Below are positions 46,995 to 59,074 of a stretch of 64,000 nucleotides of DNA, piece after piece. Positions within the stretch are counted from its first letter, which is position 1; every line of letters starts with the position of its first letter. Made by a program: the position numbers and the translations under genes. Source of the DNA: an uncultured Sphingomonas sp. (lineage in GTDB: Bacteria > Pseudomonadota > Alphaproteobacteria > Sphingomonadales > Sphingomonadaceae); contig NZ_CAJXWX010000013.1 in NCBI RefSeq assembly GCF_913062585.1, positions 38,408 through 102,407 on the forward strand. Reading direction: 5' to 3'. The notes below the pieces were generated by a model. The model ran no database searches, was not told the DNA's origin, and saw only the letters and a program-made list of their open reading frames with translations.

Positions 46995-47831
46995 ATGACC
47001 GCGATCGTCGAAACCGCCCCGGCCAAGATCAACCTGGCGCTGCATGTGCGACGGCGTCGGCCCGATGGCTATCACGAGCTGGAAACGCTGTTCGCTTTTT
47101 GCCGGGACGGCGATGTGGTGACGGTCGAGGCGGCGGATGTCACCCGCCTGACCCTGACCGGGCCGTTTGCCGCCGTGCTGGCAGATGAGTCGCGGGACGA
47201 CAATCTGGTGATGCGGGCGGCGCGCGGCTTTTGCGAGCGCTTCGGCATCACGCAGTCGCATGCGATCACGCTGGACAAGCATTTGCCCGTCGCCTCCGGG
47301 ATAGGGGGCGGTTCGGCCGATGCGGCGGCGACGCTGCGGGCGCTGGCGCGGCTGCACGGCGTGGCGGTCGATCATCCCGATCTGTTCGCGTTGGCGACGG
47401 CGCTGGGCGCGGATGTTCCCGCCTGCCTGCTGGGCCAGACCGCGCGCGGCGAGGGGAAGGGCGATGCGCTGCAACCGCTGGCGCCGCTGGGCGATCGGCC
47501 GGTGCTGCTCGTCAATCCGGGCGTCGGCGTATCGACGGCGGCGGTGTTCGGGCGCTGGGACGGTGTGGATCGGGGGGCGCTGGGCCAGGGCGAGGTGATG
47601 GCGATCGCCGCGGCCGGCCGCAATGACCTGGAGCCGCCCGCCCGCGCGATCGCGCCGCAGATCGACGCGGTGCTGGCGCTGCTGGCGGCGGCGCCCGGCG
47701 TGGCGCTGGCGCGGATGTCCGGCTCGGGTGCGACCTGTTTCGCGCTGTTTGGGGACGTCGCTGCCCGTGATGCGGCGGCCGAGCTGGCCCGGGCAAGGGG
47801 ATGGTGGGCCTTGGCGACTTTTTTACGATAG
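46995..47831 (+). CDS. ispE: 4-diphosphocytidyl-2-C-methyl-D-erythritol kinase
   Basis: Methylerythritol phosphate pathway kinase for isoprenoid precursors. GHMP kinase motifs: APAKINLALHV near the N-terminus, the ATP loop LPVASGIGGGSADAAATL, and MSGSGATCFALF near the end. The start at 46995 gives the usual 278 aa. A GTG at 46950, overlapping the TPR gene stop, would add 15 non-conserved residues and could allow coupling. Confidence 0.95.
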   Translation: MTAIVETAPAKINLALHVRRRRPDGYHELETLFAFCRDGDVVTVEAADVTRLTLTGPFAAVLADESRDDNLVMRAARGFCERFGITQSHAITLDKHLPVASGIGGGSADAAATLRALARLHGVAVDHPDLFALATALGADVPACLLGQTARGEGKGDALQPLAPLGDRPVLLVNPGVGVSTAAVFGRWDGVDRGALGQGEVMAIAAAGRNDLEPPARAIAPQIDAVLALLAAAPGVALARMSGSGATCFALFGDVAARDAAAELARARGWWALATFLR

Positions 47832-47836
47832 GCTTT

Positions 47837-47851
47837 GTTCGCATCTTGTTC
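47837..47851 (+). promoter_or_regulatory. LexA (SOS) box of recA
   Basis: GTTC-GCATCTT-GTTC, an exact match to the alphaproteobacterial LexA operator GTTC-N7-GTTC. It is followed by TCATGGAAC, which makes an extra inverted GTTC...GAAC half. It lies 74 nt upstream of the recA ATG and directly after the ispE stop. Confidence 0.9.
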
Positions 47852-47924
47852 TCATGGAACAAAGCGCATACATTGCAGATGCGTTGAATGGACCACGCGC
47901 TTGGTCTAGCGAAGGAAGCATCTG

Positions 47925-48998
47925 ATGGCCGCCAATCTGAAAGTGATCGAAACCGGCATGGCAACCGCAAACGCAGACCGTCAAAAGGCGCTGGACGCCG
48001 CGCTCGCGCAGATCGACCGGGCCTTCGGCAAGGGCTCGGCGATGAAGCTGGGGCAGAAGGAGACGATGCAGGTCGAGGCGATCTCGACCGGCTCGCTTGG
48101 CCTCGACATCGCACTCGGCGTCGGCGGCTTGCCGCGCGGCCGCGTGATCGAGGTCTATGGCCCCGAATCGTCGGGTAAGACGACGCTGGCGCTGCACGTC
48201 ATCGCCGAGGCGCAGAAGATGGGCGGCACCGCCGCCTTCGTCGACGCCGAACACGCGCTCGATCCCGTCTATGCCAAGAAGCTGGGCGTCAATATCGACG
48301 AACTGATCGTGTCGCAGCCGGATACCGGCGAGCAGGCGCTGGAAATCACCGACACGCTGGTCCGTTCGAACGCGATCGACGTGCTGGTGGTCGACTCGGT
48401 CGCCGCGCTCGTGCCGCGCGCCGAGATCGAAGGCGAGATGGGCGACAGCCATGTCGGCCTCCAGGCCCGCTTGATGTCGCAGAGCTTGCGCAAGCTGACC
48501 GGCTCGATCAGCCGTTCGCGCTGCATGGTGATCTTCATCAACCAGCTGCGCATGAAGATCGGCGTGATGTACGGCAACCCGGAGACGACGACGGGCGGCA
48601 ATGCGCTGAAATTCTACGCCTCGGTCCGGCTCGACATCCGTCGTACCGGCCAGATCAAGGACCGCGAGGACATCACCGGCAACACGACCCGTGTGAAGGT
48701 GGTGAAGAACAAGGTCGCGCCGCCGTTCAAGCAGGTCGAATTCGACATCATGTATGGCGAAGGCATTTCGAAGATCGGCGAGATCCTCGACCTGGGCGTG
48801 AAGGCCGGCCTGGTCGAGAAGTCGGGCAGCTGGTTCTCCTACGACTCGGTGCGGATCGGGCAGGGGCGTGAGAACGCCAAGAATTACCTGCGCGAGAATC
48901 CGGACATGGCCGACCGGCTGGAACGTGCCATCCGGCAGCGGACCGAGCAGGTCGCCGAGGAGATGATGACCGGCCCCGATGCCGAGGACGATATCTGA
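47925..48998 (+). CDS. recA: recombinase A
   Basis: Strand-exchange ATPase and SOS co-protease. 357 aa: Walker A GPESSGKT at residues 79-86, the [17 protein letters not shown] segment, and the acidic C-terminus. AAGGAAG Shine-Dalgarno. Controlled by the LexA box upstream and ended by a strong terminator. Confidence 0.99.
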   Translation: MAANLKVIETGMATANADRQKALDAALAQIDRAFGKGSAMKLGQKETMQVEAISTGSLGLDIALGVGGLPRGRVIEVYGPESSGKTTLALHVIAEAQKMGGTAAFVDAEHALDPVYAKKLGVNIDELIVSQPDTGEQALEITDTLVRSNAIDVLVVDSVAALVPRAEIEGEMGDSHVGLQARLMSQSLRKLTGSISRSRCMVIFINQLRMKIGVMYGNPETTTGGNALKFYASVRLDIRRTGQIKDREDITGNTTRVKVVKNKVAPPFKQVEFDIMYGEGISKIGEILDLGVKAGLVEKSGSWFSYDSVRIGQGRENAKNYLRENPDMADRLERAIRQRTEQVAEEMMTGPDAEDDI

Positions 48999-49019
48999 GG
49001 CGCGATGCGCTAAAGGCCG

Positions 49020-49056
49020 ATACGGCCCGCCGGAAACGGCGGGCCGTATTTCTTTG
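49020..49056 (+). terminator. intrinsic terminator after recA
   Basis: 13-base perfect stem ATACGGCCCGCCG / CGGCGGGCCGTAT with a GAAA tetraloop, followed by TTCTTT. Confidence 0.95.
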
Positions 49057-49071
49057 TGAAGGGGCGGTGCG

Positions 49072-49917
49072 GTGACCAGCGGAATGGATTGGCAGGGCCG
49101 GGTCGGCGATGTCTGGGCGGCCCAGTGGCGGCGGACCGAGCGTAGTTTCACCCATCTGACGACCCAGCTGGACGCGGTGATCGCCGCCGTCGCCCCCGCT
49201 CAGGGGCGGGTACTCGATATCGGCTGCGGGGTGGGATCGACCGGGCTGGCGCTCCGGGCGGCCCGTCCCGACCTCGCGCTGGTCGGGGGCGACCTGTCGC
49301 CGGGTCTGCTCGCGCTGGCGCAGGCCCGTGCCGACGAGTGGTTGTCCGGGGTATCGGGCAACCCGCCGCGCTTCGTCTGCGGCGATGCCGTGACGGTGGC
49401 GGCGGCCGAAGGGCCGTTCGACCTGTTCGTTTCGCGCCACGGCGTGATGTTCTTTCCCGATCCCGTCGTCGCCTTTGCCGGGCTTCGCGCGGCGGCGGCG
49501 CCGGGCGCGATGATGGTCTTTTCCTGCTTCGACGAGCGCGGGCATAACCGGTTCGCGACCCTGGCGGACGAGGTGATCGGTGATGCTCCGGCGACGACGA
49601 GCGATTACGCGCCGGGGCCGTTCGCCTTTGCCGATCTTCACCGGACCGGCGCGTGGCTGGAACGGGCAGGCTGGACGATCGACAGCGCCGCGCGGGTCGG
49701 CTTCGACTATATCGTCGGCGAAGGGGAGGGCGCGGTCGAGGAGGCGGTCGATTTCCTGTCCCATATCGGTCCGGCCGCGCGGGCGATCGCGACGGCGACG
49801 CCGGACGAGCGCGCGCGGATCGTGACGGCGCTGCGCGAGGCACTGTCGCATCACCGGACCGAAGACCGGGTGGCATTGCCCGCATCGGCATGGATCTGGC
49901 GAATCAGGGCGAGATAG
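49072..49917 (+). CDS. class I SAM-dependent methyltransferase
   Basis: 281 aa, GTG start (an ATG four codons later is an alternative). Motif I is VLDIGCGVGSTGLALRAARP, followed by VGGDLSPGLLALAQAR and the motif after strand 4 FDLFVSRHGVMFFPDP. Substrate unknown; the pattern is that of UbiE/arsenite-methyltransferase-like small-molecule enzymes. Follows recA after a terminator, so it probably has its own promoter. Confidence 0.88.
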   Translation: MTSGMDWQGRVGDVWAAQWRRTERSFTHLTTQLDAVIAAVAPAQGRVLDIGCGVGSTGLALRAARPDLALVGGDLSPGLLALAQARADEWLSGVSGNPPRFVCGDAVTVAAAEGPFDLFVSRHGVMFFPDPVVAFAGLRAAAAPGAMMVFSCFDERGHNRFATLADEVIGDAPATTSDYAPGPFAFADLHRTGAWLERAGWTIDSAARVGFDYIVGEGEGAVEEAVDFLSHIGPAARAIATATPDERARIVTALREALSHHRTEDRVALPASAWIWRIRAR

Positions 49918-50002
49918 GTCCGCAGCGCGGGCTCGGACCGGAGTGCTCGGGCCTTGCTGTCGTTATGATGCGTTACCCTGTCCGCATGAAGGGGAACCAG
50001 GC

Positions 50003-50629
50003 ATGACGATCATCGTCCATCATCTCGAAAACAGCCGGTCGCAGCGTATTCTCTGGATGCTGGAGGAACTCGGCCTGCCCTATGACGTGAAACGCTATGA
50101 GCGCGATCCCAGGACGATGCTGGCCCCGCGCGAGCTGCGGGCCGTCCACCCGCTCGGCAAGTCGCCGGTCATCGAGGATGACGGGCTGGTGATCGCCGAG
50201 ACGGGGGCCATCGTCGAATATCTGATCGGCAAGGGTGATGGGCGCCTGGGGCCGCCCGCCCACCGCGAGGCGATGCAGCGCTGGCGCTTCTGGCTGCATT
50301 ATGCCGAAGGGTCGCTGATGCCGCCGCTCTTCGTCCTGCTCGTGCTCAGCCGCATTCCGGTGATGGGCAAGGTAGCGATCAAGCGCTTTCACCCGATGAT
50401 CGACCGTCATCTCGATTATGTCGAGAGCGAGCTGGCCCGCTCGCCCTGGTTCGCGGGCGACCAGATGACGGCCGCCGATATCATGATGAGCTTTCCGCTG
50501 GAGGCAGCAAGGGCCCGCGCCGGGCTCGACGGCCGCCGCCCCGCGACGATCGGCTGGCTGGAACGGGTCCATGCCCGCCCCGCCTATCAGGCCGCGCTCG
50601 CGAAGGGCGGGCCCTATGCCTATGCGTGA
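50003..50629 (+). CDS. glutathione S-transferase family protein
   Basis: 208 aa from ATG 50003; a frame to 49943 precedes it. N-terminal thioredoxin-like domain (HHLENSRSQRILWMLEELGLPYDV, PLGKSPVIEDDGLVIAETGAIVEYL with the Ser/cis-Pro glutathione site), then the all-helical domain (FAGDQMTAADIMMSFPLEAA). Of the plant-like/YfcF type common in Proteobacteria. Substrate unknown. Confidence 0.92.
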   Translation: MTIIVHHLENSRSQRILWMLEELGLPYDVKRYERDPRTMLAPRELRAVHPLGKSPVIEDDGLVIAETGAIVEYLIGKGDGRLGPPAHREAMQRWRFWLHYAEGSLMPPLFVLLVLSRIPVMGKVAIKRFHPMIDRHLDYVESELARSPWFAGDQMTAADIMMSFPLEAARARAGLDGRRPATIGWLERVHARPAYQAALAKGGPYAYA

Positions 50630-50645
50630 GGCATAGGGCCTGCGA

Positions 50646-51977
50646 TCAATGCCCCCCGATCTGACGGAAACTGTCGGGGGCGTCCTTTGCCGGTGTGCCC
50701 GAAGGTGCGTGCAGCGACGGAACGTCGACCGGCTCGGGCGCGTCGAGCGGACCTTCCCATTTCGCGATGACCGCGCTCGCCACCGCATTGCCGATCACGT
50801 TCGTCGCCGAACGGCCCATGTCGAGGAAGTGGTCGACCGCCAGGATCAGTAGCAACCCGGCCTCGGGGATGTGGAACAACGGCATCGTCGCCGCGATGAC
50901 CACCAGCGAGGCGCGCGGTACGCCCGCAATCCCCTTCGACGTAACCATCAGGACCAGCAGCATCGTGATCTGCTGCCCGATCGACAGGTCGATGCCGTAA
51001 GCCTGGGCGATGAACAGCGACGCGAAGGTCATGTACATCATCGAGCCGTCGAGGTTGAACGAATAGCCCAGCGGCAGCACGAAGCTGGCGATGCGCGGCG
51101 GCACGCCGAACCGGTCCAGCCCCTCCAGGATGCGCGGGTAGGCGGCTTCGGAAGAAGCGGTCGAGAAGGCCAGGATCAACGGCGCGCGGATATGCGCGAT
51201 CAGGTCGCGGACGCGCGGCCCGATGAAAAGGGCGGCGATGCCCAGCAGCACGCACCACAGCAGCAACAGGCCCAGATAGAAGCTGCCCATGAAGATGGCG
51301 AGCTTGCCGATCACCGACGGCCCCTGCTCGGTCAGCGTGCCCGCGACGGCTGCAAACACCGCGATCGGTGCGACGCGCATGACATAATCCGTCACCTGCA
51401 GCATCACCGCGACCAGCGCGTCGACCGCCCGGACCAACGGCGCGGCGCGCTCGCCCACCGCCGTGATGGCGACGCCCAGGAACAGCGAACCGATAACGAT
51501 CTGCAACACCTCGTTGGTCGCCATCGCCTCGATCAGCGAGGCGGGGACGAGGTGGGTCACGAATTTCTGAAGATCGAAGCCGGTCTTCACCACCCCGCTA
51601 TCGGCGGTGACGGCGGGCAGCGGCAGGTTCAGGCCGACGCCCGGGTGGAGCAGATTGACCAGCAGCATCCCCAGGCTGAGCGACACCAGGCTCGCCGAAA
51701 TGAACCAGGCGAGCGAGCGGAAGCCGATCCGCCCCAGCGCTTTGGTATCCCCCATCTGCGCGATGCCCGAGACCAGGGTCGCAAAGACCAGCGGCGCGAT
51801 GATCATCTTGATCAGGCGCAGGAACAGCCCGGTGACGATCGCGAAATAGCCAGCGATCGCCTTCAGTTGCGCGGCGGCGGCCGCGCTGCCGTCGTTCAAC
51901 GACAGGTTGAGCGAGAGCCCGACGATCAGGCCCAGGACCAGCCCGATGAAGATGTACAAGGTCAGCCGCTTGGCCAT
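50646..51977 (-). CDS. dicarboxylate/amino acid:cation symporter
   Basis: 443-aa DAACS-family transporter (DctA/GltP type) for C4-dicarboxylates or glutamate/aspartate. About eight membrane helices and two re-entrant loops. Family stretches are LIKMIIAPLVFATLVSGIAQMGD, FSTASSEAAYPRILEGLDRFGVP and PLGYSFNLDGSMMYMTFASLFIAQAYG. The C-terminal tail is hydrophilic. Divergent from the M24 peptidase. Substrate within the family cannot be settled. Confidence 0.93.
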   Translation of the reverse strand: MAKRLTLYIFIGLVLGLIVGLSLNLSLNDGSAAAAAQLKAIAGYFAIVTGLFLRLIKMIIAPLVFATLVSGIAQMGDTKALGRIGFRSLAWFISASLVSLSLGMLLVNLLHPGVGLNLPLPAVTADSGVVKTGFDLQKFVTHLVPASLIEAMATNEVLQIVIGSLFLGVAITAVGERAAPLVRAVDALVAVMLQVTDYVMRVAPIAVFAAVAGTLTEQGPSVIGKLAIFMGSFYLGLLLLWCVLLGIAALFIGPRVRDLIAHIRAPLILAFSTASSEAAYPRILEGLDRFGVPPRIASFVLPLGYSFNLDGSMMYMTFASLFIAQAYGIDLSIGQQITMLLVLMVTSKGIAGVPRASLVVIAATMPLFHIPEAGLLLILAVDHFLDMGRSATNVIGNAVASAVIAKWEGPLDAPEPVDVPSLHAPSGTPAKDAPDSFRQIGGH

Positions 51978-52044
51978 GCATACCCCAATATAAGTTTCGC
52001 GCGCGAGCCAAGGGCATTGCGGCGCTCAGGTCAAGAATTCTATC

Positions 52045-53313
52045 GTGCCCGTCATGCAGACCCTGTTGTCCCGCCGCGCTCTGGTCGCCGCCGCCACCGC
52101 CCTGCCGCTGCTGATCCGCCCGGGGCTGCTCCGCGCGGCCGAGCCGGACCTCTCCGGCCTGTCCGACATGACGGCCAAGGCGGTGCCGATCGGCCCGGCC
52201 GAGCGGACACGGCGGCTGGCGCGGGCGCAAAGCCTGATGAAGGCGAACGATATCGGGGCGATCCTGATCGAGCCGGGATCGACCATGGTCTATTTTACCG
52301 GCGTGCAATGGTGGCGCAGCGAAAGGCTGACGGCCGCGATCCTGCCGGTCGAGGGCGAGCCGTGCATCGTCACGCCCTTTTTCGAGGAACCCTCGGTCCG
52401 CGAGACGCTGGCCGTGCCCGCCGAGGTGCGGGTGTGGCAGGAGGATCAGAACCCGCTGGCCGTCGTCGCCGGGTTCCTGCGCGACCGCAAGCTGACCGGG
52501 CGCCCGGTCGGCATCGAGGAGACCGCGCGCTTCTTCGCATTCGACGGGCTGCAAAAGGTGCTGCCGGACACGCGGCTCGTCTCGGCCAATCCGGTCGTGC
52601 GCGGGTGCCGTATGGTCAAGACGCCGCCCGAGATCGCGCTGATGCAGCTGGCGACCGATGTGACGATGGCGGCCTATCGCTGGGTCTATCCCCGCGTCGA
52701 GGCGGGCATGACGGGCGCGGAGATCGGGGCGCTGATGAGCGCCGCCACACGCAAGCTGGGCGGCAGTCCGGAGTTCAGCATGGCACTGATCGGCGAAGCT
52801 TCGGCCTATCCGCATGGCAGCAAACAGGTGCACCGGGTGGCAGACGGCCAGGTCGTGCTGATGGATTGCGGCTGCACGGTCGAGGGTTATCAGTCCGACG
52901 TATCGCGCAGCTGGGTGCATGGCAGCCCGAGCGCCGAGCAGCGCAAGGTCTGGGATATGGTCGCCAAAGGCCAGCAGGTGGCGAGCGCGGCGGCGCGGAT
53001 CGGCGCGCTGGCGGGCAGCATCGACGATGCGGTCCGGCGTTTCTACACGGCGCAAGGCTTCGGCCCCGATTACCGCCTGCCGGGCCTGTCGCATCGGACA
53101 GGCCATGGCATCGGCATGGACGGGCATGAACCCGTCAATCTGGTGCGCGGCGAGGCGACGACGCTGGCGCCGGGCATGTGCTTTTCCAACGAGCCGGGGC
53201 TCTACCTGCCGGGCAAGTTCGGCATCCGGCTGGAGGATTGCTTCCATATGACCGACAGCGCGCCGGTCTGGTTCTCGACGCCGCCCAGGTCGATCGAGGC
53301 ACCGATCGGGTGA
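52045..53313 (+). CDS. Tat-exported M24-family (Xaa-Pro type) peptidase
   Basis: Metallopeptidase of the aminopeptidase P/prolidase fold. Start GTG 52045, or ATG 52054. The N-terminus SRRALVAAATALPLL has a twin-arginine pattern, so the folded enzyme is probably exported by Tat. All five metal ligands are visible: Asp in LMDCGC, Asp in SDVSRSW, His in TGHGIG, Glu in SNEPGLY, Glu in RLEDCF. N-terminal creatinase-like domain at about residues 50-190. The stop overlaps the next gene (TGATG). Confidence 0.93.
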   Translation: MPVMQTLLSRRALVAAATALPLLIRPGLLRAAEPDLSGLSDMTAKAVPIGPAERTRRLARAQSLMKANDIGAILIEPGSTMVYFTGVQWWRSERLTAAILPVEGEPCIVTPFFEEPSVRETLAVPAEVRVWQEDQNPLAVVAGFLRDRKLTGRPVGIEETARFFAFDGLQKVLPDTRLVSANPVVRGCRMVKTPPEIALMQLATDVTMAAYRWVYPRVEAGMTGAEIGALMSAATRKLGGSPEFSMALIGEASAYPHGSKQVHRVADGQVVLMDCGCTVEGYQSDVSRSWVHGSPSAEQRKVWDMVAKGQQVASAAARIGALAGSIDDAVRRFYTAQGFGPDYRLPGLSHRTGHGIGMDGHEPVNLVRGEATTLAPGMCFSNEPGLYLPGKFGIRLEDCFHMTDSAPVWFSTPPRSIEAPIG

Positions 53314-53975
53314 TGGAGGCGCTGGACGAGCGGGGCTATGCGCTTTGGCCGTCGCCATTGTGCGCCGCCGAGTTGGCGCAACTGGCCGCCTTGTTCGCGG
53401 ACTGGCCCGCCGGGCGGCCGGGCCTGCGGATCGACCCGTTGCGAGCGGCGGCGCTTTCCGGCGTCCGGCGGCTGATCGCGGATGTCGCGCCGCCCATGCG
53501 GCCGGTTCGTGCGTTGCTGTTCGACAAGACCGATACGGCGAATTGGGCGCTCGCCTGGCATCAGGATCGAACCATCGAAGTGGCGGAACGGCGCGAGGTT
53601 GCGGGCTTCGGTCCCTGGACGGTCAAGCAGGGGCGCGTGCATGTCGCGCCGCCTGTGGCGCTCCTGGACCGCATGGTGACGGTTCGCTTCCATCTCGATC
53701 CGGTCGATGCCGAGAATGCGCCGCTGCTGGTGGCACCGGGTTCGCATCGCGAGGGATTGATACCGGAGGCGTCGATCGAGGCGGTGGTCGCGCGCTGCGG
53801 CGAGGCGACGTGCCTGGCCGGGGCGGGGTCCGTCTGGCTCTACCGCACGCTGATCCTGCACGGATCGGCCCGCGCACGACCGGGGCGGCATCGTCGCGTG
53901 TTGCAGATCGACCTGTCCGACGACGCGCTGCCCGGCGGATTGCAATGGGCGACCGGGGAGAATGCGGTCGCTTGA
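53313..53975 (+). CDS. phytanoyl-CoA dioxygenase (PhyH)-like oxygenase
   Basis: 220 aa, ATG at 53313 coupled to the peptidase stop. Fe(II)/2-oxoglutarate cupin: H-x-D in AWHQDRTIEV and the distal His in LILHGSARARPGRHRRVLQIDLS, with the 2-oxoglutarate-binding Arg nearby. Central GPWTVKQGRVHVAPP and DAENAPLLVAPGSHREG fit the PhyH family. Substrate unknown. Probably one transcript with the peptidase. Confidence 0.88.
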   Translation: MEALDERGYALWPSPLCAAELAQLAALFADWPAGRPGLRIDPLRAAALSGVRRLIADVAPPMRPVRALLFDKTDTANWALAWHQDRTIEVAERREVAGFGPWTVKQGRVHVAPPVALLDRMVTVRFHLDPVDAENAPLLVAPGSHREGLIPEASIEAVVARCGEATCLAGAGSVWLYRTLILHGSARARPGRHRRVLQIDLSDDALPGGLQWATGENAVA

Positions 53976-54044
53976 CGATGCGACGGAGCGCCCCGAACGC
54001 GCGGGCGCTTGAGCGCGCATGAAACCTCGCCTAAGTCGCTGCTC

Positions 54045-56693
<2,649 letters not shown>

Positions 56694-56717
56694 CACGACG
56701 AACAGGAGGAGCAGGCG

Positions 56718-57602
56718 ATGCGAAGGACGGTTTGGACGGCTTTGGCATGGCTTGCCTTCTTGGCAGGGGCCTTGCCGGCGGTATCGGCCGCCGCGCAGAC
56801 CACGGGCGATCCCGTTGTCGTGACCGCCCGGCCGCTGCCCACGCGAAAGGCCGTCGACAAATGGGTGCGTGATCTTTCGGTCAGAAGTGGATCGGACGAT
56901 CCCATGGCCCGCGTGAGCGAACCTTTATGTGTCGCCACGGCGGGGCTGGCGGCATCGCTGGGAAAGCCGCTGGCCGACCGCGTACTGGCCAATGCCGAAC
57001 GGCTGAAGATCCCTCTGGCGGGGAACAAATGCCATCCCAATATTCTGATCCTGTTCGTCGATAACGGCGCGGCGCAGGTCGATTGGCTGGTCAACCATCG
57101 GCCCGGTATCTTCGGCGACCTGCCTGCGTCCGTCGTCGGGGCGCTGCGGCGCGATCACGGCCCGGTCCATGCCTGGCATCTGACCGCGATCGCCAGCCGG
57201 GATGGCGACAAGGTCGTGCAGGGTGATGGCGGCTTCCCGACCCTGCGTATCCCGAGCGCGAGCCGTATCGACGCGCCCATCCAGTCTCTGATCGTGGCGG
57301 CGGTCATCCTGATCGACCGTTCGGCCGTTCTGGGGCATAGCATCGACCAGATTGCGGATTATGCGACGATGCGCACACTGGCCGTCGTCGACCCACGCCC
57401 CAGCATATTGGAAGGCGATCGCGCCTCCACGATCCTGTCCCTGTTTCACGGCGGCGAGGTTCCGGCGCAGCTGACGGCCTATGACTGGGGCTATCTGACC
57501 GGGCTGTATTCGGGGCGGGCCACGCGACGGACCTCGGCGCAATATGCCGATATGGCGCGTTCGATCGAGAAGGAACTGATGGCCGGAGACAAGAAGCCGT
57601 GA
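56718..57602 (+). CDS. hypothetical exported protein
   Basis: 294 aa; signal peptide ends around AAAQT (residue 27). It contains GDPVVVTARPLPTRKAVDKWVRDLS, a strand-helix pattern NILILFVDNGAAQVDWLVNHRPG, and IDRSAVLGHSIDQIADYATMRTLAVVDPRPS, followed by TILSLFHGG and a soluble helix. The pattern suggests a conserved sphingomonad periplasmic protein of unknown function. GGAGGAG Shine-Dalgarno. Coupled by GTGA to the MATE gene. Confidence 0.8.
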   Translation: MRRTVWTALAWLAFLAGALPAVSAAAQTTGDPVVVTARPLPTRKAVDKWVRDLSVRSGSDDPMARVSEPLCVATAGLAASLGKPLADRVLANAERLKIPLAGNKCHPNILILFVDNGAAQVDWLVNHRPGIFGDLPASVVGALRRDHGPVHAWHLTAIASRDGDKVVQGDGGFPTLRIPSASRIDAPIQSLIVAAVILIDRSAVLGHSIDQIADYATMRTLAVVDPRPSILEGDRASTILSLFHGGEVPAQLTAYDWGYLTGLYSGRATRRTSAQYADMARSIEKELMAGDKKP

Positions 57603-59047
57603 AGCCCGACGCCGGACGTCGTGACCTGACTGCGGGGCCGATCGGCAAGACGCTGTTGCTGTTCGCGTTGCCTACTCTGGGGTCCAGCGTGCTGCAGTCG
57701 CTGAACGGTTCGATCAACGCGATCTGGATCGGCCAGTTTCTGGGCGAGCGCGCGCTGGCCGCGACGACCAACGCCAATATCATCATGTTCCTGCTGGTCG
57801 CGGCAACCTTCGGCTTCGGCATGGCGGCGACGATCCTGATCGGCCAGAATATGGGGCGGCGCGACGTGGATGCGGTGCGCCGTGTCCTCGGCTCGGCGCT
57901 GGGGCTGTTTGCGGTGATCTCGACCGCGACCGTGGTCGTCGGCTGGCTGGCCGCCCCCACCATTCTTCGCGCGCTGGCGACCCCGGCTGAGGTCTACCCG
58001 CTGGCGCTGGCTTACTTACGGGTCATCTTCGTCGCGATGCCGCCGGGCTTTATTTCGGTTCTTCTGACCATGGCGTTGCGCGGGGTCGGTGACTCGGTCA
58101 CGCCGCTGAAGTTCATGGCGCTGGGCTCGGTCTTGGACGTGGTGCTGAACCCCGTCTTCATCCTGGGGCTGGGGCCTGCGCCCGCGCTGGGGATCGAGGG
58201 ATCGGCGATCGCGACGCTTATCGCCAATATGGGCTCGCTGCTGGCGCTCGTCACCTATTGCTATGCCAAGGATCTGGTCGTCCGGCTGCGGGGGGCGGAG
58301 TGGCGCTATCTGATCCCGACGCGGACGCTACTCAAGACCATCGTGGTCAAGGGCTTTCCGATGGGGCTGCAGATGCTGGTCGTCTCCACCTCGGCGCTGG
58401 CGATGATGGGGCTGGTCAACCGCCACGGCACGGCGACCACGGCGGCTTATGGCGCGGCGAACCAGCTCTGGACCTATATCCAGATGCCCGCCATGGCGGT
58501 CGGCGCGGCGGTCAGCGCGATGGCGGCGCAGAATATCGGCGCAGGGCAGTGGGACCGGGTCGGCAAGATCACCCAGGCCGGGTTGCGCATGAACCTTCTG
58601 CTGACCGGCGTGCTGGTGCTGGTGGTCACGCTGCTCGATCGCCACGTCCTCTGGCTGTTCCTGGGGAGCGAGACGGACGCGATCGGGATCGCCACCCGCA
58701 TCAACCTGATCGGCGGATGGAGCTTCATCCTGTTCGGGGTGTCGATGGTGCTGGCCGCCACGGTGCGGGCGAACGGGGCGGTGGTTGGGCCACTCGTGAT
58801 CCTGGCGATCTCGATGTTCCCCGTCCGCTTCGGCCTGGCCAATCTGTTTGAGCCGATGCTGGGATCAGACGCGATCTGGTGGAGCTTTCCGGCGGGCTCG
58901 CTGGCGTCGATGGTGATGACGATCGGCTATTATCGCTATGGTGGCTGGCGCAAGGTGCGCATGACCGCTCCGGCGGAGCGGGAGGCGTGCGAGGGACAGG
59001 CGCTGGCCGAGGGGCAGCCGACGAACAAGGCGATGCCCGTCGGCTGA
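57599..59047 (+). CDS. MATE-family multidrug efflux transporter
   Basis: 482 aa with about 12 membrane helices, GTG start inside a GTGA overlap. N-lobe GPIGKTLLLFALPTLGSSVLQSLNGSINAIWIGQFLG and C-lobe VKGFPMGLQMLVVSTSALAMMGLVNRHG repeat the MATE motif, with the substrate side open to drugs or organic cations. Efflux substrates unknown. Ends in a hydrophilic Glu/Ala tail. Confidence 0.93.
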   Translation: MKPDAGRRDLTAGPIGKTLLLFALPTLGSSVLQSLNGSINAIWIGQFLGERALAATTNANIIMFLLVAATFGFGMAATILIGQNMGRRDVDAVRRVLGSALGLFAVISTATVVVGWLAAPTILRALATPAEVYPLALAYLRVIFVAMPPGFISVLLTMALRGVGDSVTPLKFMALGSVLDVVLNPVFILGLGPAPALGIEGSAIATLIANMGSLLALVTYCYAKDLVVRLRGAEWRYLIPTRTLLKTIVVKGFPMGLQMLVVSTSALAMMGLVNRHGTATTAAYGAANQLWTYIQMPAMAVGAAVSAMAAQNIGAGQWDRVGKITQAGLRMNLLLTGVLVLVVTLLDRHVLWLFLGSETDAIGIATRINLIGGWSFILFGVSMVLAATVRANGAVVGPLVILAISMFPVRFGLANLFEPMLGSDAIWWSFPAGSLASMVMTIGYYRYGGWRKVRMTAPAEREACEGQALAEGQPTNKAMPVG

Positions 59048-59074
59048 TCCTGGGCGGTGATGCGGAGGAACGGG

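Noticed and set aside
50871..53129. 752-aa plus-strand frame over the symporter and peptidase
   Set aside because: Composition and lack of motifs mark it as a shadow frame; the peptidase and symporter have full ligand and membrane motifs.
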